From Xylogone sp. PMI_703 (taxonomy: Eukaryota > Ascomycota > Leotiomycetes): a stretch of 64,000 bases of DNA. Under the pieces are notes generated by a model. The model ran no database searches and was not told where the DNA came from. It saw only the letters and a list, made by a program, of their open reading frames with translations. The translations under genes and the position numbers were made by a program. Below are positions 35,975 to 48,926 of this stretch, piece by piece (positions within the stretch are counted from its first letter, which is position 1; the number at the start of each line of letters is the position of its first letter). The DNA is taken from assembly GCA_021399445.1 (NCBI GenBank), contig JAJTUQ010000004.1, forward strand, positions 5,332,001 to 5,396,000, given 5' to 3'.

Positions 35975-38136
35975 GTTGGTTAAAATAACTATGATATGAT
36001 ATAACTGTTAACTGCTATTAAAGAACTGAGTTCAGTTTTATATTCAATCCTGACCTTGAAGGGGGTATTGGAGTTTATACCCTTGAGACATTGTTGGACT
36101 AGGTATCGATTCCCCTTTGCTCGTCGGGAAAGTTGAACCCCGAAGAGCAATGACAGCACCAATTATATCCTCTTTTATATGTCAATTAATAAGAAAAGTG
36201 CATTTCAGTCCGTTGCTTGGTCATGAAGGTGACTTTGTCAGGCTGCACCAGCTGGAGTTAAGTGTGCTCACTGTGATGGTGAGTAAAAGTACCACTCGAG
36301 AGCGGAATATAAAACAACCAACCCCAACAAAAGTGCAACTGTAATACAAATTACAAATGTTGACTATACTTAATCTAGGGAGCTTATATAAAAGAAGAAA
36401 GAAAGAATGCCGGTAAGGCATTTGAACATCTCTCTGGTGAACTTAACATTGACGGAAGAATAAGTACCTCACCTTAATTCATAAAAATACGCTGATCCTT
36501 CTGGATCTTACTAGTCATAGGGCCTAGATGAGGATATTTCAGAACCTGATCGTCCCTGCTCGCCAAATGAAAGAAAAGATTACACCTGGCATCATTGTGA
36601 AGCTCAAAATCGGCCTGTAGGTTGGCGCACATTCTTTTCAGGGGCAGACAAAGACCTGCTAATGTTAGCGGATAGCGAGGTCATTAAGGAGACGTTGGTC
36701 TAACTATCTTGGCTTAGAAACAGTGACATTATTCTAACATAACTTAATTGAATTATACCAAAAGACTTGGAAGTAAGAGGGGGAAAACGGGCCATCTTCA
36801 TCGTCGTACACGATAACGATAAAGAATCGACCCCTCATCGCCACCTAGTTACGGTATCTCGCTTGGCCCTCGCTATCCCCACGTAACGAAGACATACATA
36901 TCCTTGAATTTCCAAAAAAGTAAAAGACTTTACGAAGAGATCATCAAATAAAAAAAGATGTACGCGAGCACCATGGGACTCGAACTGAACCAACTGTTAG
37001 GACGAAATTCTTTTGATGTCGTTGCAGAAGAAGAGTTAACTCACCCCACAACCTCAGTCTTACTTCTCCGCGAAGAGATGGTAGGAGGACCGCGCGCTAC
37101 CATTGCGCCAAGCACCCAAGTTTTTTGGAAAGTCCGCGTTTTGGCGTGGACTTTGGCGTCACTTGTTGGGCGAGGGGTGTTATTGTGATTTATAAAGGGT
37201 GCTCTTTTCTCACTCTCTTTCTTCGCGTGGCACTTTTCCCGTGTATGCGTGCTGCAGCGTACAGAGGTGGAGTTGGATAACTTACAGAGATAGAGCTAGA
37301 TGACTTTGTTTGGATGGCGCACACTCTGTTCTTTTATTTGCTGAATAACTCTTTTTGTGTTTTCTGGGGCGAAAGGATCGTTGTTTACTCCCTGAGACTT
37401 TGGTACTGGAAATAATATTCTGCGGTTTCTGTTTGTTTGCTCTGAAGGGATACATAATATCTTTCATCATCTTCCATGCATATATGAACGCCGAATTTTG
37501 AAGCAAACTATTTCACTCACCAAACAACACCTCGTTTCGCAGGAATTTCCATTAAAGGAAATAATAGATGTGTCATATCTGTGCTTTGGAATTACTTTTG
37601 CTTGAAGATACTGCACATACATAAGTGCTACCTAACTCCAACCATCCATTCCAAGCATAACTTCTTAATTTGCACATTTTAATACAGCTTTATCCTATTC
37701 TCTACAGCAAACTATGTATAGAACCTTGTCTGAGGGGTATAATTAATCATAGCTACAGTGGTAATATCTAATAATATACAAAATGATCTTGAATCATTAA
37801 TATGAACGGATTTCTCAATCCGCGTCTCGGGATTGATAGGTGTCAATTCTGACGTGAAATCCCTGGTATGGACGATAGTTTAACCTACCAGTATTCCATT
37901 CCTGCTACTGTGACTTTCCTTTTTGGCAGTCCATTTCATGTTGCCACTTTGCGCCCTCAGTCGGAACCATACTGGTAACTGACATAGCGCAGAACCTTAA
38001 GACGCCCTTTCATAACGCAGAATCCGTGCTTACCTTGTTTCCGCACTCATCTCTCCATCAGTCGAGACAGAAGCTCCATGACGCCCTGCCCTCTCTCTAT
38101 ATTTATATCCACCAAGATCAAGCCCAACTGCCTCAA
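35975..38136. other. 2.2-kb gene-free region with a tRNA-like relic
   Basis: Contains the P450 promoter and a tRNA-Arg(CCT)-like sequence at 36966-37117. Otherwise A/T-rich with short ORFs only. The 37500-37850 part is particularly A/T-rich. Confidence 0.5.
36966..37117 (-). pseudogene. tRNA-Arg(CCT)-like sequence, interrupted, probably non-functional
   Basis: Read on the minus strand, 37117 onward matches a tRNA 5' half: seven bases, TG, a D-arm GCGC-AATGGTA-GCGC, and an anticodon stem CGGTC with loop CT-CCT-A (anticodon CCT at 37085-37083). After a ~21-nt anticodon-loop intron, GACTG closes the stem. The T-stem GTGGG (37049-37045) and the T-loop with CCCAT (TTCGAGT CCCAT, 36984-36973) pair perfectly but are separated by a 60-nt insert, 37044-36985. 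That insert starts GTGAGT, contains CTAAC and ends CAG, like an mRNA intron. The acceptor strands, GGGTGCT and GGTGCTC, are direct rather than complementary, so a normal cloverleaf cannot form. Confidence 0.5.
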
Positions 38137-39203
38137 TCACCTCCACGGACTCGACCCTCTCGGCACCCTCCTCGTATGCAACCCATCCTTCAACATCCTA
38201 AACTTCCGAATCCAGATATCCTCCCTTATAGTCGGCGGCGTCGGCCGATCCCACGCAAGTTTCCTAATCCGTGTATCCAGCTTCGACCGCCTGCGCGGTT
38301 TCTCCCTTCCATCTATGTCTTGCTCTTTATCTGAATCTACATCCTCATCTCCCTCTTCGTCTGCCTCAAACATCGCACTATCTAATAAATCCTGATCAAC
38401 ATTACTAGAGTCTTCCCACGCAATGCATGTCGCCGTGGCATACTCCTCGTCATGGCTGATACTCAGCGGGACGATCTGCGCGGGACCCACCTCCCAGGAA
38501 GTGGCCTCGTTCCTGATGAGAGCGAGCGGGGCGCGAGTCAGGCCTGAGGGAGCGAATTGTTTTCTGATGGCGATGTCCTGGTAGGTGAGTCTTCTGGTGG
38601 TGTGTGCTTTTATGGCGGCTTCTTTAGCAGCGAATCTAGATCTTGTCAGTAAAAATAAACCAGGAGTCAAGGAGTAAATCAGTAGAAAAAAAACCCCCCA
38701 GCCCAAGCAGGCAGGAAGAGATACACATACCTCCCAGCCAGGAAATTAGCAACAGGCTTCACCCTCTTCCTCACAGTCCTCTCCTCCTCCTCCACGCTTC
38801 TCAATAACTCCTTCAGAATATCCCCGCTACCAACCCTCTTGATCGCATTATCTCCAGTATCTTCCGTCCTGCTCTCGCTCTCACTCTCCAAGCCATATGC
38901 AGACCCAGACTCAGATCCAGTTGCACCAGCACCAGAACCACCCGCCGCCGGAGCCAAAAACCCCAACTCCTCCCCCCGGCGCACAATGTGTTCCCTCCGC
39001 CTGTACAAGCGCGCGACCTCGATGAGGGCACCGTCAAGCTTCTTGCGGCTCTCCTCGTACTCGTCCCAGGTGAGGGTCTTCTGGAGGAAGCGCTTGGCGT
39101 GCTTGTTGGGGCCCATGAGGATGGCGTGGATGCGGGGGATGTGGCAGATGTCGGTGCCGATGGAGAGGGGGAGGGGGAAGGCGAGGGGGGGTTTTGGGGG
39201 CAT
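38137..39203 (-). CDS. PPT2: holo-[acyl-carrier-protein] synthase (4'-phosphopantetheinyl transferase, Ppt2-like)
   Basis: Two exons, 39203-38731 and 38635-38137, give 323 aa. The AcpS-type signature is clear: GTDICHIPRI near residue 15 (Asp binds Mg/CoA) and, across the intron, NFLAGRFAAKEAAIKAH, the second conserved block. PLSISHDEEYATA matches the third. Yeast Ppt2 transfers phosphopantetheine to the mitochondrial acyl-carrier protein; this is the expected role. Compared with bacterial AcpS there is a large Ser/Gly/Glu-rich insertion between blocks 1 and 2 and an acidic insertion near the C-terminus. The C-terminal end is uncertain: another frame remains open to about 38030 with a plausible acidic sequence (AYEEGAERVESVEVIEAVG). 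Confidence 0.85.
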
Positions 39204-40421
39204 TGTTGTTGTCCTGTCTTCCGTGCAGTGCGTGTGTATATCAAGAGACCAGTCGTCTAATTTTTTTTTTTTTCTGGTGTTCTGTATTGTTGTGGTTGTA
39301 GTTGGGATCGTGTGTTGTGCAGAGCGCAATTCTCGACCATCTGCCTTTGGTTTTTTTCCTTATGCAGAGATTATACCTTTCTATTTAAAAAGCCGTAGTC
39401 TAGAAAATAATCGCATCCAATTGATATAGTACCCAGAAGTCCGCCCAACACCGCTGCGCTGATAATAATAACAACCAAAGAAATCTTCTCAAATCTTGCA
39501 CAGAAAAAAAATAACGAAAAGACATGACCTGATGTTTGACAGGAGCTTGGGCCACCACGCGCGGGGAGAATTACAGTGCAGAGGGCGCCTGTGCTTCCAC
39601 TGGCGAAAGGGTGGCTTACAGGGGCTGACGGGTGCAACACGGGAGCGCTAAAGAGACAGCTTCCAGGTGGATGATGCACGGTCGTGTTCCTGCGCTGGAG
39701 GTGATTGGAAGGGGACGGGGTTGTTGTGGACTGGTGTTTTGTGCATAGGCATAGCTTGTGCATTTCTCGTGCGTGGTCCTGCAGTCGGAGAAATTGTGCG
39801 TGTACGTGTAGGGATAGGTTACGGTATCGGTATCGGTATTGGTGCGGGGATTGGGGGGATTTTGCTTATCTATGTAGGTACGGCTCGAGCTGATTAGGAT
39901 GACGTGGTTGGATGATATGCGGTTTTTCTCAGAGAAGACGAGAGAGTTAAAACAGAGAGCAGGTTCAGAAGAAAATAAATATATGGCTATTATTATAGTG
40001 ACAACAAAATTTCCCTGATAATCCAACAGAGATGCATGTTTGACAATATAAATAATCACGATGTTGTACCCAAGATATCATACTTTGAGAGAGAGACAGA
40101 GACCATGACCCGACACACCAACAGCAATGATCCCGCCAAAATGCGATTATAACTGAGCCGGCCCCAAAAATAAACCACGAGAGGTACTGAGCGGAGTATT
40201 CCCAATCAGGAGAACAGAGACGCAAACAACCCGTTTTGAACTAGACACCAAACTCGACATTACCATCTACCATCGTCCATTAGAGCATATAAGAAACAAT
40301 TTTCCATCACCCATGCCACGCAGCAACTAACAAACTCCGTCCCATGACTTAGAGAAACTTAACTAAACTTGATCCTGACCATTCCCATCATACTTGTTAT
40401 TCGTTTACTTTTCCTGTCAGT
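39204..40421. other. intergenic, no gene seen
   Basis: About 1.2 kb between the Ppt2 start and the DUF1774 gene stop. Contains small tandem hexamers (GGTATC/GGTATT) at about 39823-39845. No domain-bearing ORF. Confidence 0.45.
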
Positions 40422-41567
40422 TTAGTGGTTGTCAAGAAGAGGTGCTCGCTCAGTGTCTTGCTCAACAACTGCTGGCTCTCTTCTGAATGTGATGTCCTTG
40501 CCTAATGCTCTGAGAGTCGCAATGGTGGCACTGGCGACGAAGAGGACTGCCATGATTGTGAATGCAAAGATCCACTGTAGGCTGTGGGGCTTCGAGTGGA
40601 ACTGTCTGACGCCAATGGAAGCCGTCAGGATGGAGAATGCGAAACCGATGGAGTAGTCCTATTGAGGGAGAATGGTAAGTCTTGTGTTATCCTCTTACAT
40701 CCACCTGGAGAAGGAGCTCTTACCTTGAAGACAATGAGGAAGAAAGCACCGATGACCAAGATGCCCCAGATGGCAACCCAGGCTACAACCCGGGCCGCGA
40801 CGGAGTGGGAGTCAACTAAAATAGCACCGTTCCAGTACAGCGCTACAAAGGACCAGGCCAGAGGACCTGCAACGGCCGGGACATGGATGAAGGGCACATA
40901 GGTCGGGTAGTGCAGGTAGGCGAAGGCTAGGTTGAGAAAGCTGATGGCCAAGATGACCTCGGACCAGATGAAATGGGAGCGGACTAGGAGCATGATAAAG
41001 GCGAACTGGAGGAGATTGTTAAAGATGAAGTGGCTTCCGACGTGGGCGGCGGCGACGACATGTTCAGCGCTGGAGGAGAAGAAGTGGGCGAGGTAGCCAA
41101 TCTGGAGAATGAAGAGGGCAATCCTATGTGGAAGTTGCGTTAGAAGAATAGGTGATGGTGATTTATTTTATGTTCATAGTTTCTCTCCTTAATAGGGAAA
41201 AAGGAAGGAAGGGGCATACCAGTAAATTTTGACAATCAGCGCATTCAAGGAGTAGGCCGTGAGGTAGATGTGGTTGACCTGCCAGATGGTGTGGCGCCAG
41301 CCGACCTTGTCATCGTCGGGGGTGTTGAAGCTGTAGTAGAAGGCGGTGACGACGAGGAGCAGCCAGGACAAGACGGAGAGGATCTTGTAGGTGGTAAGCG
41401 TGGAAGGCGAGTAAGACTCGTGTTTTATAAAAGGGTTGACTGGTGCAGATTGAGTAGGTAAGTAAGGATTCGAGATTAATTATCATAATTGAGAGGAAGA
41501 GTTGACGAGGCTGAGAGAAGTGGCACATGAAGAGAGAGGGGAACATACATCGACTGTAGTCGCTCAT
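40422..41567 (-). CDS. DUF1774-family multi-pass membrane protein
   Basis: Four exons, 41567-41549, 41439-41220, 41123-40724 and 40658-40422, give 291 aa. The short first exon encodes MSDYSR; exon 2 starts FNPFIKHESYSPSTLTTYKILSVLSW. Seven or so hydrophobic segments are evident, including ILSVLSWLLLVVTAFYYSF, IALFILQIGYLAHFF, FNNLLQFAFIMLLV, VILAISFLNLAFAYL and WVAIWGILVIGAFFLIVF. These and motifs such as RHTIWQVNHIYLTAYSLNALIVKIYW and VPAVAGPLAWSFVALYW are what I know from the fungal DUF1774 family. Function is unknown. The cytosolic C-terminus is acidic and ends PLLDNH. All introns are GT-AG and phases agree. Confidence 0.85.
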
Positions 41568-43200
41568 TTTGAATAGTTTTTTTGATCAATGCTATCCTCC
41601 TAAATCACTAGAAAAGAACTTGCTAGCACAGTATAGATATCTCCACGACTTTTCTTCAATGTAATTAAAAGATTTCAGGAAATCAAACAAAAGATGTCCA
41701 GACGTGCGCGCCCCCGATGGCCCAACTGGTGGTTTGGAGGTGGTGCCTATATATGCAGACGCGGCTGCTGTAGCGCAGCGAGGGGGTAGAGAGAGGGGGG
41801 GAAAGGGTAGCAGTAGCAGTAGTGGCCAACACCAACACCAACACGAGGCGAATATTGGATCAACAATTGTATAGCCAGGTATATATATTTAGATTCTGAT
41901 ATACTGTAATCTGGTTCAAAAAGAGGAGAGAAGATGACGAATAGATGATTTAAAAAGAATGAAGAAGAGAAAAAAGAAAATATAAAGGGAAATCCGGGAA
42001 GAGAGAGTTGATTCTGGTTGGAGAATGGCATCTCTTGTAGCACGGGCAGAGGAAGGGGAAACACTCCCCTCCTCCTCTCGGTTGCAGACGTTGCGGTCTC
42101 AGATGTCTGCCGCTGGAGAGGGGAGGAGGAGCAAGGAGGAGACCAGATCCTAGGAGGGTGTTGCACCTGTCCTGTTGAGCCTGTAGCATAGCGAGTATGG
42201 GCGCAGGAGGATGGCGCATGGGGGACTTAGAGGGGACTTAGAGGAGACTAGGGGAGTGATGGTGGTGGGAGTTTGGTGTGTGTGCAGTGGCTTGGGCGGT
42301 ACGTCATAGGCCCTTAAGCTGGACATTACCTCCATAGCTGGGCACGCTGGGGGCGTTAGCTAACAGCCTCCCCCCCGGAGAGACCAGGTATCCCCTCCGC
42401 ACACCCTCATGACGCCCTCGCTGCACCCTCGCTGCATTGTTCTCGTGCATCTGTCTTCCCCACAAATTATACACCCGCCAATCCTTATGCGCCCGTCAGC
42501 CTATCAACGCTCTCCTAGACGGAGCACAGTATCCTCCAGTATCCTACGCTGCTACGGTAATATTGGGGGTTCTCAAGCTTCCTCACGGCTAACGGCATTC
42601 CTGGGCGGGTTGACTTGGCAGCAGCAGAACAGGGCGAGCTGGACTGAATCATTGCTTCTCTTTTCAGCTCGATCTATCCCCCATCGGGCGGCGTCTACCT
42701 CTGTGGATTGTACGGATCTGTACTGTAGCACGTCCAGCAACTCCACGCAGGCCCAATGCGGGGAAGAGCAGCGCCGGAGAAGGGTCTGGACAACCACTAT
42801 GCTACTTCTCAGTTACGTACGAAGGTGCAAGGCCAAAAAGGAACGAACGAACGGAGCAGAACAAGCTGGCAAGCCAGCGTCTCATCATCCCATCGTCTCA
42901 TCGTCTCATCGACCACCAGAAAATCCTGCGGTCCTGCCAATGTCTGTTATTTGCCCACCACGCCTGGCCGCTGCATTATCTCCTAACGCGGGTCACCTGG
43001 CCCCTCAGGCGCTGCTGGGTCCAGCGCGAATCCAGTCATGATTGTCCCTCGTTCCAGATCTCCCTCTCTCTGTGTACGGAGTATGTGCTGCTTCATCTCC
43101 TCTCCTCTGTCTGCCCTGCTGCTCTGCCCGACGACTGAGGCTAGGCACGCTGCCATGTAACTCAGGTCATTAATGCGACTCTTCGCCATCGGCACTCTCC

Positions 43201-43265
43201 ATCGCATCGTCAACATCATCACCATCATCGCCATCATCATCACGATCACCAGCAGCATCACCTGT
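43201..43265. repeat. imperfect trinucleotide (ATC/CAC) microsatellite
   Basis: Run of CATCATCACCATCATC-type triplets with occasional interruptions, in a non-coding region. Confidence 0.7.
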
Positions 43266-44290
43266 CGGCAGATGAGCCCAACACAGCGCCTTTTGCTCGG
43301 TAAGCAGCTGCTCCAGTCCAGCACGTAAATACCGTACCCTTCTCCAGAGAAAGAAGAACGACCTACTTGCTTCATTCTGTCAACCTTTACTTTCTTCTAT
43401 TCTCTTTCTCAACTCCAATACAGAAATGTACGCGCAACCAACAGGTTACACTACAGTATCTAGTACCTACAAGAACGAGAGAGGCTAGAGGCTAGAAGCA
43501 GCCACAGCGCCTGTTTTCCTTCGTATACCCGTACTTCCCTCCTTCGCGGGAGACTAGAATACATCCACCACACCAACTCGTCCCTCCTTCGCCTTCTTAC
43601 TCCTCTCACTCCTTCCACAGCAGTAATTATCCCTCCCCATAACCGCACGGGAGTATACACCAATACCCACGCGGAACGGATGGCGCGGCGGGCAAAACAA
43701 GAAACCTTGATGGCTTTGTCCGTCTTGTCTTGTCCTACTTGGTACTACAGTACTGTCGGAGCATCGCCTAGCTACGGTACAAGAACCCCATACAACTATA
43801 GCTACAACTACGGTAACTTTCGTACGTAACACACTATAAGTACCCTGTACCGACTATACCTCCTACGGAGCTGCTTCCGTACAAGTCACTCTACCCCTCT
43901 GCCACAATGCCCTCTACTGCACTGTACCGAATCAGTAATGGCTAGTACCCAACCAACATATATATATACATCTGCATACATGCAAATGCAAATGCATCAA
44001 GGATACCCAAAATATCCCGCAGAGAAAGAAAATATAACAAAACGGGCAACAAAGTACTCTCGTACCTGCTGCACAAAGGAATAAAAACGTGGCTGGAAAA
44101 CCATGTGTCTTTCTCTTCAGAGCAATACTTCTGCAGGGATAGCATTTCGACTGGTAATGTTGTACTGCATGTATAAATACATTCTATCTTGGCATATATT
44201 GGAAAGTACTCCGTACATCTGAATGTACCGAACGCAGCCAGGAGACCCTCAGTTAGGCCGTCATGTTTGCTAGCCGTATTACTAATTGTA

Positions 44291-44312
44291 CTGGACTGGA
44301 CTGGACTGGACT
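44291..44312. repeat. CTGGA pentanucleotide tandem repeat
   Basis: Four perfect CTGGA units followed by CT, in non-coding sequence. Confidence 0.8.
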
Positions 44313-45048
44313 CTACTGTACTGCTGTGTTGTACGATGCATGCCCTCCCCAGGCTCTCCATAATTACCCACATAGCGAATTCTATCCGCGAAAACGAGGC
44401 TTCTAGACAGCACTGGAGTACCCAATTACATCAAAGCTCATCAACATCACTACAGGACAATAATATCACTGGCACATTAGGTCTTCGACTACAACCACAC
44501 ACCCATAAAAGACACATGCATCAAAAGAGCATAATCTCACAAAAGGGTATCATTTATCATTTATTTGTTTTTCTACGAGAAACTAGTCGACGAAAATAAT
44601 CAGACAGCTGAGACAGGCGTTTTGAAAAATGGAAAAAGCAAAGTTAACGCAGCAAAAGGAGCAATAACAACTGGTCGGGTATCTCAATAAAAGACGCCAC
44701 ATAGAAGAACGAATATAGCTACAACGTTCAGTAGAGAAGGAGTTATAACAAGGTATAAATCATTTTCGAGAAAGAAGGCCCTCATACTAGTAGATCTGCA
44801 GTAGCACGGTTGGGCCTACTCAGTATGGCCATTTTCTATCATATTTCACAAAAACAGGGAGAGATCTGGAAGGAAGCAACGAAGAATAGCTCCCGTCTCT
44901 TAAAACGGTTGCAAAGAAAAGCTTTACAAAGACATCCGTGACTCTTTGGACGCGTAGGATGGTGACTACTATAAGCTACTGATTGCTTAGGTCGTCCGAG
45001 CAGCCGGATCAGAAGCTGAAGCTCACCGATACATCGGATCTCGCTCGA

Positions 45049-48000
45049 TTACGCGCTACCCGGGCGGCGATCATTTGGGTTGCTCCCAAATGGAATCGCA
45101 GAGCTTGCTGTAAACACAGGTAGATCCGCTCTCTTCATCGGCGACGGCGTGGCTGTATTGGGTGGTAACCACTTCAGCGGTTCCTGCTGCACCATCTGAT
45201 GCTGTACCGGGCCTTTCGGCTGGTAGGGAATGAAGACATTCTCTGGACCATATTCGGAATGTGACGAGGGTGGTGCTGAAGGTGCCGAGGCTCCTGCACT
45301 TGAAACAGTGCTGACCGGTGAGCTGGTAGGCAGTGCTACTTGCCATGGGTGGAGGTGGCCAGAATCGGACGGTTGTGGGGTGGATGGATGAGGTGGAAGG
45401 CCATGTTCGTTACCTCCAGCGGAGCTAGCTGTAGTCGGGCGGTCCATTTGATGGGAGGTAGGCGGTCTAGAGGTTATGATGGGCGTAGCATTACGAGGCT
45501 CTGAGACTAATGTAACAGGTGTCTCTGCGGATTCGCGATTCTTCACTGCCTCTGCCTCTGCTTCCGCTGCTGCTGCTGCCGCCGCCGCCTGTTGTGCGGC
45601 TGCTTGGGCTTCCCTCTGCGATTTTGTAGTCAGACTAATTTTGATCTTTCGCATGCCTGAGGTCAGGTTGTCGATATCCGCATTTCCATTAGATGGAGGC
45701 TGCACGCTGCTTGCCCCCTCACGCTCGGCAGGTAATATCTTCGTCTCACTCAATGGTGATTTTCGTCGTACCGTAGACGTCTTTGTTACCTGTGTTGTAG
45801 GCTGGCGAGGGACTCTAGCTTTCTTGGCTGCTGTACCAACTGGGCCACGTGTGCTCATAGATGAACCAGGTCGAATGCTCAAGGAGGTGCCTGAGCGTGA
45901 TGGCATAGCAGTTGTGTGACCGTTGCCTCTAGAAGAGTGCATCTCTGAGGTTACGGAACCTGCAACCGAAGCAAGACTGAGCCGACGTCCAGGCTGTCTT
46001 GAAGAATGCATAGTTGTCTAATTGTGAAAGATTAGAACGTAATCACAAGAACAAATATCTTCAAAAATTCTCACCTTATTGACGGACACAAGTGGCGTCC
46101 CAATAACCGTTTTCCTTCGGTCTAGCTTAGACGTCTCCTCTATAGCTTCGTAGCCAGATCTCACAGGCCTCCTCTCCCTCTGGCTCTTTCTGAGGCCATC
46201 AGCCCTAGGCACTTCAGCTACTTGTGTCACACTCCCCGGGTTCAATATGCCCTGACGATCTCTCCTAGCTTTAGTTGCCTCGGCGGAGAGGTCTTCGGGC
46301 GTGCAGCTGAGAGTTTGACGATCGTTTGGAATGAGTAGTTTGCTTAATTCATTCACCGCGACTGTCCAATCAATCTCGGGTGGAGGCGGAGACGGTGGGC
46401 GAGATTTCGGAGAATGGATATGACTTGCTAAATTCGATGCACTACGCCGGAGCCGAGGAGTGTGAACTTTCGCAATGGAGGATGCAGTTGGTGAGAAAAA
46501 AGTAGCAGGGCGGCCACTTTCCTTAACCACCACCTTTTTATGCTCCGGGATGCCGGGAGTCGGGTTGATGATTGAGTCCAGTTGTTCAAGTCGAGGAAGG
46601 GACCACCATGAGGGATCATACGGGTGCAAAGACGAGCCATAACCCGCAGCTAGGCTTTCAGTGCCATTTAATGATCCTATCTTTTGACCCATCTCATATC
46701 CTAATCCACCATACTGTTGTTCTTCCTCCACCTTAACTAGAATCTCATCCCTTGCTACCAAACCACTAATATGGCTGAGCACACCACTGCATAATGCACG
46801 ATCACTGTAACCGCCTTCCAGGACACTGATAACTCTGCCCTCAACAGATGTACCTTCTTCTGCGGCAAGCTTCACGATATCCCTAGTGAGGCGGGCGTAA
46901 AATTCAGTTGGCACGTTAACTTTATGTCGTTGCATGCCAGAGCTCTCGTGTTCACTAGCATCAAACCCCGCAGAAACGAAGATAGCAGCCTTTGGTCTGG
47001 GTCCATTCTGCACGTTCTTCAGACGCTCGGTTTGGCTGCGAAGGTAATTCCGAGTCTTTTCCAACAATACGGCATACTTGGTTTCATACAGAGACCAAAA
47101 CTCCGTTTCGTTCTTCCAGGGTTGGAGATGAACATTCCATATGTTTTGACCATGTGCATTCTCGATGCAGAGACTGGCATTCTTGACTTTCTCTTCGTCA
47201 CCCATTTCACATGGATAGGAGTTAATATCGTGGAGACTAAAGTAACCGATCGAGGTTTTCTTCCATGGTGCTGCGTTCTTCGGGAGGCCCAGTGCCCGTC
47301 TATTGTGCTCCCAAGCAATGGCTTGAGATCCATCTCCGTGATGAAGATCAAAGTCAATGATGGCAGCATGGGTCAAACCATGAGTGAGTGTTGCATGAGC
47401 AATACCAACATGAACGTTGTTGAGCCAGCAGAAACCGGAAGGAAAGCTTGCTGAGCAGTGATGACCAGGGGGTCTAATGGCAATAAAAGCCCGGTGTGGA
47501 CCCTTTCCGCTTGCTGCACCGTTGAAAACGCTATCCACTCCCTCACATACAGCACCTAGAGCCCCTTCCATAGCATCAAGTGACTCTGAGCAGAGATAGA
47601 GGTCTCCTTCGTGAAATTTTGCTGGTTCTTGGGCATCAGGACCACGGTTCATAGTTGGCCGTGTAAGCTCCTTCCCATTCGTAGCAAGTTTAGCTTCGGC
47701 ATTATCACACATGATCTTCAACTCCTCCATCCACTTTACACCGTGCACATTAGTCACAGCTGGGGAAGAGAGCGGCATCGAACGGGCCGTCTTTCTAATT
47801 CTGAATGGTATGTTGGGTATGGCGGAAGGGTCTCTACGTGGGTTAATGGGGTATTGTCCCCCAGTATAACGCTCACCGAGTCGAACATAGGCAACTGAGA
47901 CCCCAACAACGCTTGCAATAAGTCTCTCGGGACGTTCAACGATGGTGTTCAGGCTTGCCCTGGAAGTTTTAGGTCTAGAGTACCGATGCCCATAGCAGGA

Positions 48001-48564
48001 ATCCTGCAGAATAACTATTGTATCCGCTGGACGCCCTTCTTCATCCATATTATGCTGGTGTAGGTCTTTCCTGAAGTGATCTCGTGCAATGGTAGCTGGT
48101 GTTTGACGAGGAGCTTCGGCGACGTCATTCAGGGGCGATCTTGGTGTCGGCGTAGAACTCGCACTGTGGATGGATTGAGTCGACGATAATCGTCTTGCTG
48201 GTGTTCTAGCAGGCGTATGCCCACTAGCACTGTGTAGGGAATTCATTGATGCTCTCTTGTGTAGTGTAGGTGTAGATGAACGGCCGTCAAGACTTGCAAT
48301 GCTAGGGGTACGATGAAGAGCAGGATTGCTGTTTGGAGAAGTACTCAAGCCATAATGACCGAAAGCTCTTGAAGGAGACCTACTTGAGGAACGGCGCTCG
48401 TGAGCACTAGCGTTTGCCAGGCCGACGTTGAGGGACAGATGCTGCAGAGAGTCGCTGACGTCGGTGTATTCGCTGTTTGTTGACGGTGGCAAAGTGCCTG
48501 GTGGAAATGGCCTGGTACTCGATGTGCTATGTCTAAATTTATCTGGCGGTGTAGAGGAATCCAT
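45049..48564 (-). CDS. hosB: Hos3/HosB-type histone deacetylase (class II)
   Basis: Two exons, 48564-46075 and 46017-45049, give 1152 aa. The deacetylase domain covers roughly residues 175-620: DTIVILQDSCYGHRYSRPK (start), RPPGHHCSASFPSGFCWLNN with the catalytic His pair, DFDLHHGDGSQ with zinc-ligand Asp/His, and SAGFDASEHES followed by VLEGGYS. These match the Hos3/HosB subgroup. The N-terminus (about 170 residues) is Ser/Thr/Pro-rich and low complexity. The C-terminal 320 residues, after the intron (GTGAGA to TAG), are also disordered with an Ala-rich run in exon 2. Nuclear, removes acetyl from histone lysines; in yeast Hos3 acts at the bud neck and pore complex. Start ATG 48564 is in frame and first. 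Confidence 0.93.
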
Positions 48565-48926
48565 GATGAAGCTCGAATGAGCTGGTCGCTCACGGATGGA
48601 GATGGTCGTTGTTGGAATTGGGTGGGTTTTGCCAGTTGGTTGTTGCTAAAGATGCAAGCTCCCGGATCTAAACAAATTAATGATTGAAGCAATCCCCACA
48701 CGCGCTTGCAGGACGCGCGCGAGGTCCAGGGGGCGTCCCCACCCCTGCATTTCTCAGCCTTGCAGCAACGACGATTAAAGTCAAAGAGGAAGGCGCATTA
48801 TTTGAGTGCTTGGACAATGTTTCACTGATGCACGTCAACAGAAACATAAGGACCCAGTACGGCATCTGTCCTGCTCATCCGTGGGGTATCATTAGTTCTA
48901 GTTTACTATTTTTTCTACTCTTTGAT
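48565..48926. other. intergenic spacer between two minus-strand genes
   Basis: About 360 nt: HDAC promoter and 3' end of the queuine transferase gene. No feature recognised. Confidence 0.5.

Larger units (their letters stand above)
41568..45048. other. 3.5-kb intergenic region
   Basis: No supported gene. Overlapping ORFs up to 210 codons (42409-43041) have mixed low-complexity composition without domains. It contains a (CAT/CAC)-type trinucleotide tract, a CTGGA pentamer repeat and two copies of a GTACGGAGTA motif (43074 and 44206). Pyrimidine-rich segments in the middle look like promoter or leader sequence. A non-coding transcript cannot be excluded. Confidence 0.45.

Noticed and set aside
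37044..37117. Functional tRNA-Arg gene
   Set aside because: The acceptor strands do not pair and the T-arm is interrupted, so it is reported as tRNA-like or pseudogene only.
36958..37188. 76-codon plus-strand ORF
   Set aside because: Antisense over the tRNA-like sequence; no domain and no support.
42409..43041. 210-codon plus-strand ORF
   Set aside because: Mixed low-complexity composition, no domain, overlapping ORFs in other frames, and no sensible neighbouring exons.
46924..47454. 176-codon plus-strand ORF inside the deacetylase gene
   Set aside because: Antisense shadow of the strongly conserved HDAC coding sequence.
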